Source: Mycobacteriaceae bacterium (GTDB taxonomy: Bacteria > Actinomycetota > Actinomycetes > Mycobacteriales > Mycobacteriaceae). From it: a stretch of 64,000 nucleotides of DNA. Position 1 is the first letter of the stretch; each line of letters starts with the position of its first letter. Where the stretch lies: positions 1 to 64,000 of the forward strand of contig JAFARC010000018.1 in the NCBI GenBank assembly GCA_019245755.1. Direction: 5' to 3'. Under the pieces are notes generated by a model, which was not told the DNA's origin, searched no databases, and saw only the letters and a program-made list of their open reading frames with translations. Below, in pieces: positions 48,712 to 56,473 of the stretch. Position numbers and translations under genes: made by a program.

Positions 48712-50173
48712 CGGCGGCTGCCGTGTGCCGCGAAAACTCCAGTCCCGCGTCGGCGACCTTGCCGTGCCGGATAAGGCGCAGATCCAGCAGGTAGTTCATG
48801 TCCAGCCGCCACGGCTTGACGGAACCCTGTTTGGGCAGTCGGTCCAGTGCGCGCAGCACGTACCCCGGAGTGAATTCCATGAACGGGCGCTCCTCCACCG
48901 CGTCACCCGGGTGGTGGGCGACCACGGTGTCGTAGCCGCGGGCGTCCATGTGGTTGATGAGCCGGCAGGCGAACTCGGAGACGAGGTCGGCTTTCAAGGT
49001 CCACGACGCGTTGGTGTAGCCGATCGTATAAACGAGGTTCGGTAACCCGGACAGCATCATGCCCTTGTAGGCCATCGACCGGGTCAGGTCCACGGGCGAG
49101 CCGTCGATGCTCATCGTCGCGCCGCCGAACAGCTGAAGGTTCAAACCGGTGGCCGTGATAACGATGTCGGCGGTCAGCTCCGGGCCGGATGCGAGCTTGA
49201 TACCGGTCGGGGTGAACCGATCGATGCTGTCGGTGATCATCTCGGTGCGGCCGTGGCGGATGGCGCGGAATAAATCGCCCCTGGGAACCACGCAGAGCCG
49301 CTGGTCCCACGGGTTGTAGCGGGGACCGAAGTGCTTCTCGACATCGTAGCCCTCGGGCAACTGTCGCCTCACCCCTGCCATCAACAGCTTGCGCAGTTGC
49401 CCCGGCCAGCGCTGGCAGGCCCGATACAGCGCCCATTGCCTGAGCACGTTCTTCCACCGGGTCAGCGCGTAGACGGCGTGCGGGGTAAGCAGGTTGTCCA
49501 GCCTCGCGGCGAGGGCGTCCTCGTCCGGCTGCGAAACGATGTAGGACGGGGAGCGCTGCAGGATCGTGACATGGCCGGCGCCGGATTCGGCCAGGCTGGG
49601 GGCCAGGGTCACCGCTGTCGCGCCGCTGCCGACGACGACGATGTTCTTGCCCTGATAGTCGAGGTCTTCGGGCCAGTGCTGCGGGTGGACGATCGTGCCG
49701 GTGAAGTCGTCCTGACCGGGGAACTCCGGTGCGTAGCCCTGGTCGTAGTCGTAGTAGCCGCTGCACATGAGCAGGAAGGCGCACGTCATTTCGCGTTGTT
49801 GACCGCCGTGGTCGATCCGCACCGTCCAGCGGCCATCGTCGGTGGACCAGTTGGCGGCCAGCATCTTGTGCCCGAACCGGACGTGGTTGTCGATGCCGTA
49901 CCTGGCCGCGGTCTCGCCCACGTAGCTCAGGATCGACCGCCCGTCGGCGATCGACTTGGTGCCGGTCCACGGCCGGAAGCGGAAGCCCAGGGTGTACATG
50001 TCCGAGTCGGACCGAATGCCCGGGTACTTGAACAGATCCCAGGTGCCGCCCAGATTCTCGCGCGCTTCCAGGATGGCGTAGCTCTTCGCCGGGCACCGGT
50101 CCTGCAGGTGCCACGCGGCGCTGATGCCGGAGATACCGGCGCCGACGATCACGACATCGAGGTGTTCGGTCAT
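48698..50173 (-). CDS. ethA: Baeyer-Villiger monooxygenase EthA
   Basis: EthA is an FAD and NADPH monooxygenase that in M. tuberculosis activates ethionamide. The 491-residue protein has the first Rossmann motif [17 protein letters not shown], the BVMO fingerprint [11 protein letters not shown] (FxGxxxHxxxW, about 160-170) and the second Rossmann motif [19 protein letters not shown] 50173 is the start. It is divergent from ethR across a 75-bp region with a palindrome, and converges on rraA with a 14-bp overlap. Confidence 0.94.
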   Translation of the reverse strand: MTEHLDVVIVGAGISGISAAWHLQDRCPAKSYAILEARENLGGTWDLFKYPGIRSDSDMYTLGFRFRPWTGTKSIADGRSILSYVGETAARYGIDNHVRFGHKMLAANWSTDDGRWTVRIDHGGQQREMTCAFLLMCSGYYDYDQGYAPEFPGQDDFTGTIVHPQHWPEDLDYQGKNIVVVGSGATAVTLAPSLAESGAGHVTILQRSPSYIVSQPDEDALAARLDNLLTPHAVYALTRWKNVLRQWALYRACQRWPGQLRKLLMAGVRRQLPEGYDVEKHFGPRYNPWDQRLCVVPRGDLFRAIRHGRTEMITDSIDRFTPTGIKLASGPELTADIVITATGLNLQLFGGATMSIDGSPVDLTRSMAYKGMMLSGLPNLVYTIGYTNASWTLKADLVSEFACRLINHMDARGYDTVVAHHPGDAVEERPFMEFTPGYVLRALDRLPKQGSVKPWRLDMNYLLDLRLIRHGKVADAGLEFSRHTAAAVSAA

Positions 50174-50213
50174 AGACCAACGGTATCAACACCGCGTCGA
50201 GTGAGTCAACGCG

Positions 50214-50232
50214 ATGTCGACAACCTCGACAT
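50214..50232. promoter_or_regulatory. Probable EthR operator
   Basis: ATGTCGACAACCTCGACAT is a perfect 7-bp inverted repeat (ATGTCGA/TCGACAT) with a 5-base centre, in the 75-bp gap between ethA and ethR. EthR of M. tuberculosis represses ethA from this same gap by binding several dimers. A TACAGT hexamer at 50233-50238 is a likely ethR -10, and the ATG follows 11 bases later, so ethR may be nearly leaderless. Confidence 0.7.
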
Positions 50233-50248
50233 ACAGTAAACTGAACGC

Positions 50249-50899
50249 ATGCCGACGTCCCCGCTCCCGACTCACACCCACCCGTCCCGAGGTCGGCGGT
50301 CGTCGCGGCCGTCGGGCGACGACCGTGAACTGGCCATCCTGCGGACGGCCGAGCGGCTGATGGGTGAGCGGCCGGTGGCAGCCATCTCCGTGGACGATCT
50401 CGCGAAGGGTGCCGGCATCTCCCGCCCGACGTTCTACTTCTACTTCCAGTCCAAGGACGCAGTGCTGCTCACCCTGTTGGACCGTGTCGCACAGGAGGCC
50501 GACGCGACGATCGAAGGGCTCAACGAGATACTGCCTACCGACCCCGCGCGGGTCTGGCGCGCCACCATCAACGGCTTTTTCGAAGCGTTCGGCTCCCATC
50601 GGTGGATCGCGCGGAATGCGGCCGCTGTCCTGGCCACCCACGGCGAGATCCGCGAGGTATGGCTGACATTGATGCAGAAGTGGATCGACCAGACGGCCTC
50701 CCTGATCACCTCCGAGCGCGAGCGCGGCGCTGCGCCTGAAACGATCCCGGCTGAGGACCTGGCCATCTCGCTGAACTTGATGAACGAGCGCGCGATGCTC
50801 GCCGCATTCGCCGCCGAGCAGCCGGCGGTGGCCTACGAACACGTCGTCGACACGCTCACACATATCTGGTTGACGAGCATCTACGGCACCGCTTCCTGA
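50249..50899 (+). CDS. ethR: TetR-family repressor EthR
   Basis: EthR represses ethA. The 216-residue protein has a disordered Pro/Ser/Arg-rich start, then the TetR HTH (ILRTAERLMGERPVAAISVDDLAKGAGISRPTFYFYFQSKDAVL). The ligand-binding domain has TFYFYF, WIARNAAAVLATHGE and NLMNERAMLAAF, matching the M. tuberculosis pocket. ATG 50249 is close to the likely -10. The gene is divergent from ethA. Confidence 0.94.
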   Translation: MPTSPLPTHTHPSRGRRSSRPSGDDRELAILRTAERLMGERPVAAISVDDLAKGAGISRPTFYFYFQSKDAVLLTLLDRVAQEADATIEGLNEILPTDPARVWRATINGFFEAFGSHRWIARNAAAVLATHGEIREVWLTLMQKWIDQTASLITSERERGAAPETIPAEDLAISLNLMNERAMLAAFAAEQPAVAYEHVVDTLTHIWLTSIYGTAS

Positions 50900-50922
50900 C
50901 TGTCGGCCCGTCGTGCGAACAT

Positions 50923-52131
50923 GTGTTCGTGTCGGCACGCGGCGACGCCACGATCCTGCACGCTGACCTGGACTCGTTCTACGCCTCGGTCGAGCAGCGT
51001 GACGATCCGGCGCTGCACGGCCGACCGGTCATTGTCGGCACGGGCGTGGTGCTGGCCGCAAGCTACGAGGCCAAGGCGTACGGCGTGCGCACCGCGATGA
51101 CCGGGCGGCAGGCCCGTCGGCTGTGCCCGCACGCGGTGGTCGTGCCACCCCGCATGGCGGCCTATTCGCAGGCCAGCGACGCGGTGTTCGAGGTGTTCCG
51201 CGACACCACGCCGGTTGTCGAGCCGCTGTCGGTGGACGAGGCATTCCTGGACGTCGGCGGCTTGCGCCGCATCTCGGGCATGCCGATCCGTGTCGCCACC
51301 CGGCTACGCCGCGACGTCCGTCAGCGTGTCGGCCTGCCGATCACGGTCGGGATCGCCCGCACCAAGTTTCTGGCCAAGGTGGCCAGCCAGGTCGCCAAGC
51401 CGGATGGCTTGCTGCTGGTGCCACCTGATCACGAACTGGAGTTCCTGCATCCGCTACCCGTCCGGCGGCTGTGGGGGGTCGGCGCCGTAACCGCCGACAA
51501 ACTGCACTCACACGGCATCGAAACCGTCGCCGACGTGGCTGAACTCGGCGAGTCGATGCTCGCGTCGCTGGTCGGCCGCGCGATGGGTCACCGGTTGTAC
51601 GCACTGTCGCGCAATGTCAACGGCCGCCGGGTCCAGACCGGGATACGCCGCCGCTCGATTGGTGCGCAGCGTGCACTCGGGCGGGGACCGCACAGTTGCC
51701 AGCAGATCGACGCCACCGTCTGCACGCTTGTCGACCGCATCACACGTCGGATGCGCACCGCTGGCCGCACCGGCCGTACCGTGGTGCTGCGGCTGCGCTT
51801 CGACGACTTCGGCCGCGCGACGCGGTCGCACACTTTACCGAAGCCGACCTGCTGCACCGGACCGCTGCTGGGCGCCGCCCGTGGCCTCGTCGCCGCCGCC
51901 GGACCACTGATCGGCGAGCGGGGCCTCACGATGATCGGCTTCTCGATCACCAACATCGATCGCACTGGGGCGCAGCAGCTCGAGTTGCCGTTCGATGGCG
52001 CGCCTGGATTGGGACTCGAACTGGACCGCGCCGTCGATCTAGTCCGGCGCCGCTATGGCACCACCGCGCTCACCCGAGGGGTCCTGCTCGGCCGCGGACC
52101 CGGTTTGGAGATGCCGCACCTGCCCGACTGA
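50923..52131 (+). CDS. dinB3: Y-family DNA polymerase IV, DinB3-like
   Basis: Translesion polymerase of 402 residues with the catalytic carboxylates in HADLDSFYASVEQ and EPLSVDEAFLDV, the Y-family finger region ASYEAKAYGVRTAM, and helix-hairpin-helix RRLWGVGAVTADKL in the thumb. Near the C-terminus QLELPF resembles a beta-clamp binding motif. By synteny with ethA-ethR it fits the third DinB of fast growers such as M. smegmatis, from memory. GTG 50923 or 50929 may be the start. It begins 23 bp after ethR, on the same strand. Confidence 0.85.
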   Translation: MFVSARGDATILHADLDSFYASVEQRDDPALHGRPVIVGTGVVLAASYEAKAYGVRTAMTGRQARRLCPHAVVVPPRMAAYSQASDAVFEVFRDTTPVVEPLSVDEAFLDVGGLRRISGMPIRVATRLRRDVRQRVGLPITVGIARTKFLAKVASQVAKPDGLLLVPPDHELEFLHPLPVRRLWGVGAVTADKLHSHGIETVADVAELGESMLASLVGRAMGHRLYALSRNVNGRRVQTGIRRRSIGAQRALGRGPHSCQQIDATVCTLVDRITRRMRTAGRTGRTVVLRLRFDDFGRATRSHTLPKPTCCTGPLLGAARGLVAAAGPLIGERGLTMIGFSITNIDRTGAQQLELPFDGAPGLGLELDRAVDLVRRRYGTTALTRGVLLGRGPGLEMPHLPD

Positions 52132-52157
52132 CCCGAACCGATCCTGAATGACTCGCC

Positions 52158-52179
52158 GTGTCGGTGGGTACACCGACAC
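52158..52179. promoter_or_regulatory. Palindromic operator upstream of tetR
   Basis: The arms GTGTCGGTG and CACCGACAC are a perfect 9-bp inverted repeat around GGTA. The site ends 18 bases before the start of the TetR gene, close to its ribosome binding site, so it is a strong candidate for an autoregulatory operator. Confidence 0.7.
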
Positions 52180-52197
52180 CGACGGGAGGACTGGCTC

Positions 52198-52725
52198 ATG
52201 CGGGTGACCAAGGAGCAGGCTGCGATCAACCGGCAGCGGATCGTCGACAGCGCGATCCGGCTGTTCGCCGAACGCGGTGTGGACGGGGTGGGCGTCGCCG
52301 AGGTCATGGCCGATGCCGGCTTTACGCACGGCGGCTTCTACAACCACTTCACGTCCAAAGACGACCTCGTGCTGCACGCCTGCAGCACGTCGTTCGCACG
52401 CTCGGTGGCCTCCCTGCGCCGCAACGCCGCCCAGACACGCGACCCGGACTTCGGCGAATGCCTTTCGGCGGCAATGTTGTCGGAGTCGTCAAAAAGCGAT
52501 GGACGGTTGGGATCGGTGTACGCCGACGGAGTGCGGCAGTTCCTCGACGTGCTGACCGAGCAGTACGGCGATCGGGGTCGCGCAGTCACGGGGCTGGCCG
52601 GCTTCGTCGGGGCCCGGGTGATCTCGAGCGCAGTCGCATCAGCCGATCCGGCGCTGGCCAACGAGTTCTCCGCCGCCCTGCACCCGCCGGAGCAGGATCA
52701 GCCGCGGCTCCAGGCCAGCAGCTGA
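52198..52725 (+). CDS. TetR/AcrR-family transcriptional regulator
   Basis: The 175-residue protein has a typical TetR N-terminal HTH: INRQRIVDSAIRLFAERGVDGVGVAEVMADAGFTHGGFYNHFTSKDDLV. The short C-terminal domain (ending PPEQDQPRLQASS) has no recognisable ligand. ATG 52198 follows GGGAGG, and a 22-bp palindrome lies just upstream. The 3' end overlaps the convergent PHP gene by 28 bp. The regulated genes are unknown; dinB3 upstream or the gene itself are candidates. Confidence 0.85.
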   Translation: MRVTKEQAAINRQRIVDSAIRLFAERGVDGVGVAEVMADAGFTHGGFYNHFTSKDDLVLHACSTSFARSVASLRRNAAQTRDPDFGECLSAAMLSESSKSDGRLGSVYADGVRQFLDVLTEQYGDRGRAVTGLAGFVGARVISSAVASADPALANEFSAALHPPEQDQPRLQASS

Positions 52726-53702
52726 TCGGCCTCCCAGGTGTTGACGATTCGCTTCGTCGGCACGCCGGCGTCGGTGGCACGCTGCGCACCGTAGCCGAGA
52801 AAGTCCAGCTGTCCCGGCGCGTGGGCGTCGGTGTCGATGGAGAAGATGCAGCCGATCTGCAGCGCGAGGTCGATCAGTCGCCGCGGCGGGTCGCGCCGCT
52901 CCGGCCGCGAGTTGATCTCCACTGCGGTGCCGTGGTCTCGGCACGCGGTGAACACCTTCTCGGCGTCGAACTTCGACTCGGGGCGCAGCCCGCGGTTGCC
53001 CTCGACCAGCCGGCCGGTGCAGTGCCCGAGCACGTCGGTGTGCGGGTCGGCCACCGCGCGCAGCATGCGGCGTGTCATCGACGGCGCATCCATCGAAAGC
53101 TTCGAGTGCACGCTGGCCACCACGACGTCGAGCCGATCCAATAACTCCGGTTCCTGGTCGAGGGCGCCGTCCTCGAGAATGTCGACCTCGATGCCGGTCA
53201 GGATGCGGAACGGTGCCATACGTTCTCGCAACTCGTCGATCACGTCGAGTTGCGCGCGCAGCCGGTCCGGGGACAGCCCGTTGGCAATCGTGAGCCGCGG
53301 CGAGTGGTCGGTCACTGCGCAGTATTCGTGGCCTAGTTCCTTGGCAGCCCGCATCATCTCGTCGATCGGCGCGGAGCCGTCGGACCAGTTGGAGTGGGTG
53401 TGCAGGTCACCTCGCAGCGCGGCACGGACCTCACCGCCCCCCAGATCCTTTGCCGCCCCCCGCAGCTGGACAAGCACGTCGGGTTCTATCCCCGACCACG
53501 CCTGCGCGATCACCGCCGCGGTCTTCGGGCCGACGCCGGGGAGCGTCTGCCAGCTGTTGGCCTGTCCGTGCCGCTCGCGTTCGTCGTCGTCGAGTGCCTC
53601 GACGATATCGGCTGCCCTGCGGTAGGCCATCACCCGTCGCGGCTCTTCGCGGGCGCGGTCCTTGTAGTAGGCGATCTCGCGAAGTGCGGCGACCGGGTCC
53701 AT
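52698..53702 (-). CDS. PHP-domain phosphoesterase, PolX-type (Rv3856c homologue)
   Basis: The 334-residue protein combines an N-terminal helix-hairpin-helix region (SWQTLPGVGPKTAAVIAQAW) with a C-terminal PHP domain. The metal ligands are in RGDLHTHSNWSDGSAP, AVTDHSPRL, GIEVDIL, VVASVHSKL, HCTGR and FSIDTDAHAPGQL. This is the C-terminal half of bacterial PolX without the polymerase domain; such proteins can be 3'-5' exonucleases or phosphatases acting on DNA ends. The start is ATG 53702. Its 3' end overlaps the tetR gene. Confidence 0.88.
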   Translation of the reverse strand: MDPVAALREIAYYKDRAREEPRRVMAYRRAADIVEALDDDERERHGQANSWQTLPGVGPKTAAVIAQAWSGIEPDVLVQLRGAAKDLGGGEVRAALRGDLHTHSNWSDGSAPIDEMMRAAKELGHEYCAVTDHSPRLTIANGLSPDRLRAQLDVIDELRERMAPFRILTGIEVDILEDGALDQEPELLDRLDVVVASVHSKLSMDAPSMTRRMLRAVADPHTDVLGHCTGRLVEGNRGLRPESKFDAEKVFTACRDHGTAVEINSRPERRDPPRRLIDLALQIGCIFSIDTDAHAPGQLDFLGYGAQRATDAGVPTKRIVNTWEADQLLAWSRG

Positions 53703-53776
53703 TACGCCAGTCTGCCTAACCGGCGAACACTCCCGCGAACAGCATCCCGATCGCAGATGTGACTAGGGTTGATCTG

Positions 53777-54625
53777 GTGCGATTCGCTTTCAAAACCTCA
53801 CCGCAGAACACCACCTGGGCCGAGATGCTGCCGATTTGGCAGGAAGCCGACGACATCGACGTCTACCAGTCCGGCTGGACGTTCGACCACTTCTATCCGA
53901 TCTTTTCCGACTCCACCGGCCCGTGCCTGGAGGGCTGGATCACGCTCACGGCCCTGGCGCAAGCTACCAGGCGGCTGCGGCTGGGCACGCTGGTGACCGG
54001 CATCCACTACCGCCACCCGGCGGTTCTGGCGAACATGGCCGCCGCGCTGGACGTCGTGTCGAACGGCCGCCTCGAGCTGGGCATCGGCGCTGGCTGGAAC
54101 GAGGAGGAGTCCACTGCCTACGGCATCGAGCTGGGCAGCGTCAAAGAGCGCATGGACCGGTTCGAGGAGGCGTGCCAAGTGCTGATCGGCCTGCTCAGCC
54201 AAAAGACGACAGACTTCGACGGCAGGTTCTACCAACTCAAGGCCGCGCGCAATGAGCCGAAAGGCCCGCAGCGGCCGCACCCGCCGATCTGCATCGGCGG
54301 CAGCGGCGAAAAACGCACACTGCGGATCACCGCCCGGTATGCACAGCACTGGAACTACGTCGGCGGCCCTCCCGAGGAATTCGCCCGCAAGCGCGACGTG
54401 CTGGCCGCACACTGCGCGGACATCGGCCGCGACCCCAAGGACATCATGTTGTCCGCGCATGTGCGGCTCGGCCCGGAGCGGGACTACGACAAGGTCGTCG
54501 CCGACGCGGCTGCACTCGGCGAGGAGGGCCTAGACCTCGCGATCGTGTACCTTCCCCAGCCGTACGACCCGGCGGTGCTGGAGCCGTTGGCCAATGCCGT
54601 TAGGGCGTCCGGGTTAGCCGGTTGA
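53777..54625 (+). CDS. LLM-class F420-dependent oxidoreductase
   Basis: The 282-residue protein has the luciferase-like TIM barrel: GWTFDHFYPIF, RLRLGTLVTGIHYRHPAVLANMAAALDVVSNGRLELGIGAGWNEEE and a conserved C-terminal PPICIGGSGEKRTLRI. The GTLVTG and GRLELGIGAGWNEEE segments are typical of F420-binding mycobacterial members. The substrate is unknown. I chose GTG 53777 (TAGGG eight bases upstream); GTG 53759 is a six-residue longer option. It is divergent from the PHP gene. Confidence 0.85.
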   Translation: MRFAFKTSPQNTTWAEMLPIWQEADDIDVYQSGWTFDHFYPIFSDSTGPCLEGWITLTALAQATRRLRLGTLVTGIHYRHPAVLANMAAALDVVSNGRLELGIGAGWNEEESTAYGIELGSVKERMDRFEEACQVLIGLLSQKTTDFDGRFYQLKAARNEPKGPQRPHPPICIGGSGEKRTLRITARYAQHWNYVGGPPEEFARKRDVLAAHCADIGRDPKDIMLSAHVRLGPERDYDKVVADAAALGEEGLDLAIVYLPQPYDPAVLEPLANAVRASGLAG

Positions 54626-54697
54626 TAACGGATCTGTAACAATTGGCAAAGTATCGATCGTGGGCCGCCGGGTCGGCGGTCGCTGATCGCGCAGACG

Positions 54698-54838
54698 TCA
54701 AAAGCCGAAGCGCAGCAGCTCGTCGGGGGTTACCAGGCGCTCGTGCTTGGCGGGAAATTCGCGGCTCTTCACGGGGTGCCGAAACCATGACCAGGCGATT
54801 CGACCCACCCGAGACTGGGGTATCGGGTTGAGGTGCAC
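54698..54838 (-). CDS. Small conserved-looking ORF downstream of gltD (Rv3857c position)
   Basis: A 46-residue frame starts at GTG 54838, eight bases after AGGAG, and ends at 54698. The product starts MHLNPIPQSRVGRIAWSW and goes on through FRHPVKSREFPAKHERLV to TPDELLRFGF. It has a weakly hydrophobic Trp-containing segment in the middle and a compact polar C-terminus. It occupies the place of Rv3857c, a small membrane protein in M. tuberculosis, though I cannot confirm homology. It lies 168 bp downstream of gltD. Confidence 0.55.
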   Translation of the reverse strand: MHLNPIPQSRVGRIAWSWFRHPVKSREFPAKHERLVTPDELLRFGF

Positions 54839-55006
54839 GATTGTCACTCCTGCGGTGAACTAGCTCCGTTTATTGACGCGGGTGATTAGTTTACACCGCA
54901 CCACCCACACCCGAACATTGAACACCCGATAGTGGGCAAACTCCGGGAGGCGCGCCAAAACTCTAAAGGGCGTGTCGAGACTTTCGCTGGCGCGCTCCGG
55001 TGACTC

Positions 55007-56473
55007 TCAGCGCTGCGGCGCGGCCGTCGGCGGGATCGGCGCGGGCAGCGCCGTGACGCCCATCAGATAGTCGTCGACGGCGGCGGCTGCCGCCCGGCCC
55101 TCTGCGATGGCCCAGACGATCAGCGACTGCCCGCGGCCCATGTCTCCGGCGACGAATACGCCGCGAACCGAGGTCGCGTAGTCACCCTCTCGTGCGACGT
55201 TGCCACGGTCGGTGAAGTTGATCCCCAGATCGGTGAGCAAGCCGTCTCTCTCCGGCCCGACGAAGCCCATCGCCAACAGCACCAGGTCGGCTTCCAGCTC
55301 GAAGTCGGTGTCCTCCACCTTTTCGAACGTGCCGCCGACCATCTTCACCTCGTGTGCCCGAAGGCCCGTCACATGGCCGTGGCGCCCGATGAATGCCTCG
55401 GTGTTGACCGAGAATACGCGCTCCCCGCCTTCCTCGTGCGCGGCAGACACCCGGTACATCAACGGGTACGTCGGCCACGGCGTGGAGTCGGCGCGGCCGT
55501 CCGGCGGCCGCGGCATGATCTCGAACTGGTGCACGTTGACGGCGCCCTGTCGGTGCACAGTGCCCAAGCAGTCAGCGCCCGTGTCGCCGCCGCCGATGAT
55601 GATGACCTTTTTGCCCTTGGCGGTGATCGGTGGCTCGCCGTCGCCGCCGAGCACCGGGTCACCCTCCTGCACCCGGTTGGCCCACGGCAGATACTCCATC
55701 GCCTGATGAATACCGTCGAGTTCGCGGCCCGGGATCGGCAGGTCACGCCACGCCGTTGCCCCGCCGGCCAGCACGACGGCGTCGCAGTCGGCGCGCAGCT
55801 GCTCGGCGGTGATGTCGACGCCGACGTTCACACCCGGCTTGAAGATCGTTCCCTCGGCCTCCATCTGGGCTAGTCGGCGGTCAAGATGGCGCTTCTCCAT
55901 CTTGAACTCCGGAATTCCGTAGCGCAGCAGCCCACCGATCCGGTCGGCGCGCTCGAACACCGTGACCGTGTGTCCGGCACGGGTAAGCTGCTGGGCGGCC
56001 GCGAGACCGGCCGGCCCGGAGCCGACTACCGCGACGGTCTTGCTGGTCAGCGTGTGCGGCGGCGTCGGCTCCACCCAACCCTGCGCGAAGGCGTTGTCGA
56101 TGATTTCGACCTCGACCTGCTTGATGGTCACCGGATCCTGGTTGATGCCGAGCACGCACGACGCCTCACACGGTGCCGGACACAGCCGTCCGGTGAACTC
56201 CGGAAAATTGTTGGTGGCGTGCAGTCGCTCAATCGCATCGCGCCAGCGGTCGGTGCGGACCAAATCGTTCCACTCAGGAATCAGGTTTCCGAGGGGACAG
56301 CCGTTGTGGCAGAACGGGATTCCACAGTCCATGCAACGCGCTGCCTGGGTGCGCAGCCTGTCGTGGCTGAACTGCTCGTAGACCTCGTTCCAGTCCTTGA
56401 GCCGCAGCGGCACCGGCCGCCGCTTCGGCAGCTCACGCTCGCGGTGCTTGAGGAAGCCGGCCGGATCAGCCAT
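55007..56473 (-). CDS. gltD: Glutamate synthase small subunit GltD
   Basis: GltD takes electrons from NADPH through FAD and iron-sulfur clusters to GltB. The 488-residue protein has the N-terminal cysteine clusters ([17 protein letters not shown] and CPAPCEASC) that hold [4Fe-4S] centres, the FAD motif [17 protein letters not shown], and the NADPH motif [22 protein letters not shown]. The C-terminal [22 protein letters not shown] closes the FAD site. Its start overlaps the gltB stop by 8 bp. Confidence 0.96.
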   Translation of the reverse strand: MADPAGFLKHRERELPKRRPVPLRLKDWNEVYEQFSHDRLRTQAARCMDCGIPFCHNGCPLGNLIPEWNDLVRTDRWRDAIERLHATNNFPEFTGRLCPAPCEASCVLGINQDPVTIKQVEVEIIDNAFAQGWVEPTPPHTLTSKTVAVVGSGPAGLAAAQQLTRAGHTVTVFERADRIGGLLRYGIPEFKMEKRHLDRRLAQMEAEGTIFKPGVNVGVDITAEQLRADCDAVVLAGGATAWRDLPIPGRELDGIHQAMEYLPWANRVQEGDPVLGGDGEPPITAKGKKVIIIGGGDTGADCLGTVHRQGAVNVHQFEIMPRPPDGRADSTPWPTYPLMYRVSAAHEEGGERVFSVNTEAFIGRHGHVTGLRAHEVKMVGGTFEKVEDTDFELEADLVLLAMGFVGPERDGLLTDLGINFTDRGNVAREGDYATSVRGVFVAGDMGRGQSLIVWAIAEGRAAAAAVDDYLMGVTALPAPIPPTAAPQR

